5,793 nucleotides of DNA. It comes from an uncultured Fretibacterium sp. (GTDB taxonomy: Bacteria; Synergistota; Synergistia; Synergistales; Aminobacteriaceae). Of the stretch, positions 5,567-5,793 are shown piece after piece (the stretch's first letter is position 1; every line of letters begins with the position of its first letter). The position numbers and the translations under genes are program-made. The notes under the pieces are model-generated. The model was not told the origin of the DNA. It saw only the letters and a program-made list of their open reading frames with translations, and made no database searches. Location of the stretch: contig NZ_CALHIQ010000066.1 of NCBI RefSeq assembly GCF_938030725.1, positions 1-5,793 on the forward strand, written 5' to 3'.

Positions 5567-5793
5567 ATGGGGGGGTATATGAAGATGGATTGCAGCATGT
5601 TTTGTTTTCAGTGTCAGGAGACGGCGGGCGGAAAGGGCTGCACCAAAAGCGGCGTCTGCGGCAAGAAGCCGGACGTGGCGGCGATGCAGGACCTCTTGAT
5701 CTATGTGACGAAGGGGCTTTCCTGCGTCACGGAGCGCCTGCGAAGCGAGGGGCAGGAAGTGGAGAAGAAGGTGAACCATTGGGTCACCGTGAA
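5567..5793 (+). CDS. hcp: Hydroxylamine reductase / hybrid-cluster protein (3' partial)
   Basis: The first 75 complete codons of a protein normally about 530-550 residues long; the rest lies beyond the window. Hcp reduces hydroxylamine to ammonia in vitro and nitric oxide to nitrous oxide in cells, protecting anaerobes from nitrosative stress in the cytoplasm. The sequence MFCFQCQETAGG is the family hallmark. The proximal cluster cysteines have spacing C-x2-C-x8-C-x5-C, the strict-anaerobe class, not the wider enterobacterial spacing, and are followed by GVCGKKPDVAAMQDLLIY. ATG at 5567 was chosen because AGGAA lies six bases before it. ATGs at 5579, 5585 and 5597 are in frame and give the shorter N-terminus usual in the family. 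A TTG at 5531 preceded by AAGGAG is a less likely upstream start. Seven G bases follow the first ATG. Confidence 0.93.
   Translation, partial: MGGYMKMDCSMFCFQCQETAGGKGCTKSGVCGKKPDVAAMQDLLIYVTKGLSCVTERLRSEGQEVEKKVNHWVTV

Overview
The window reads as chromosomal DNA from an anaerobic, GC-rich bacterium. The anaerobic inference rests on the 3' gene, which encodes a hybrid-cluster protein whose N-terminal cysteine spacing is the strict-anaerobe type. The overall style (GC-rich genes, an Hcp of this kind, CCA-encoded tRNAs, a Firmicutes-like UraA) would fit Synergistota or a related anaerobic lineage. That placement is a guess from family resemblance and no 16S or marker gene is present.

Layout. 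(1) 1-1991, + strand: the 3' part of a large gene whose start lies outside the window. It joins a Cas4/AddB/Dna2-like iron-sulfur PD-(D/E)XK nuclease domain to a complete FtsK/SpoIIIE motor. (2) 1999-2358, + strand: a compact tRNA operon with its own TTGACG/TATAAT promoter, tRNA-Leu(UAA), initiator tRNA-fMet(CAU), elongator tRNA-Met(CAU) and an intrinsic terminator. (3) 2359-3570: an A+T-richer insert-like stretch with a 288-residue, membrane-anchored, pilin-like protein on the minus strand. A tandem 15-bp repeat lies near its 3' end, and a small ORF overlaps its start as ATGA. (4) 3519-3603: two hairpins whose T-tracts point along the + strand. The first strongly resembles the tRNA-operon terminator. 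(5) 3641-5059, minus strand: a uracil:proton symporter of the NCS2 family (uraA). A consensus promoter sits about 275 bp upstream, and a strong terminator hairpin lies inside the leader, so expression is probably set by attenuation or a riboswitch-like element. (6) 5422-5793, + strand: the divergently transcribed start of hcp, preceded by a Crp/Fnr-type palindrome placed almost exactly where a class II activator would bind.

The genes are mostly independent units: DNA processing, translation, a surface or pilus-like accessory protein, pyrimidine uptake and nitrosative-stress defence. They do not form one pathway. The most notable items are the nuclease-motor fusion, the uraA leader and the regulatory layout upstream of hcp. 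No transposase, integrase, CRISPR array or rRNA was seen.
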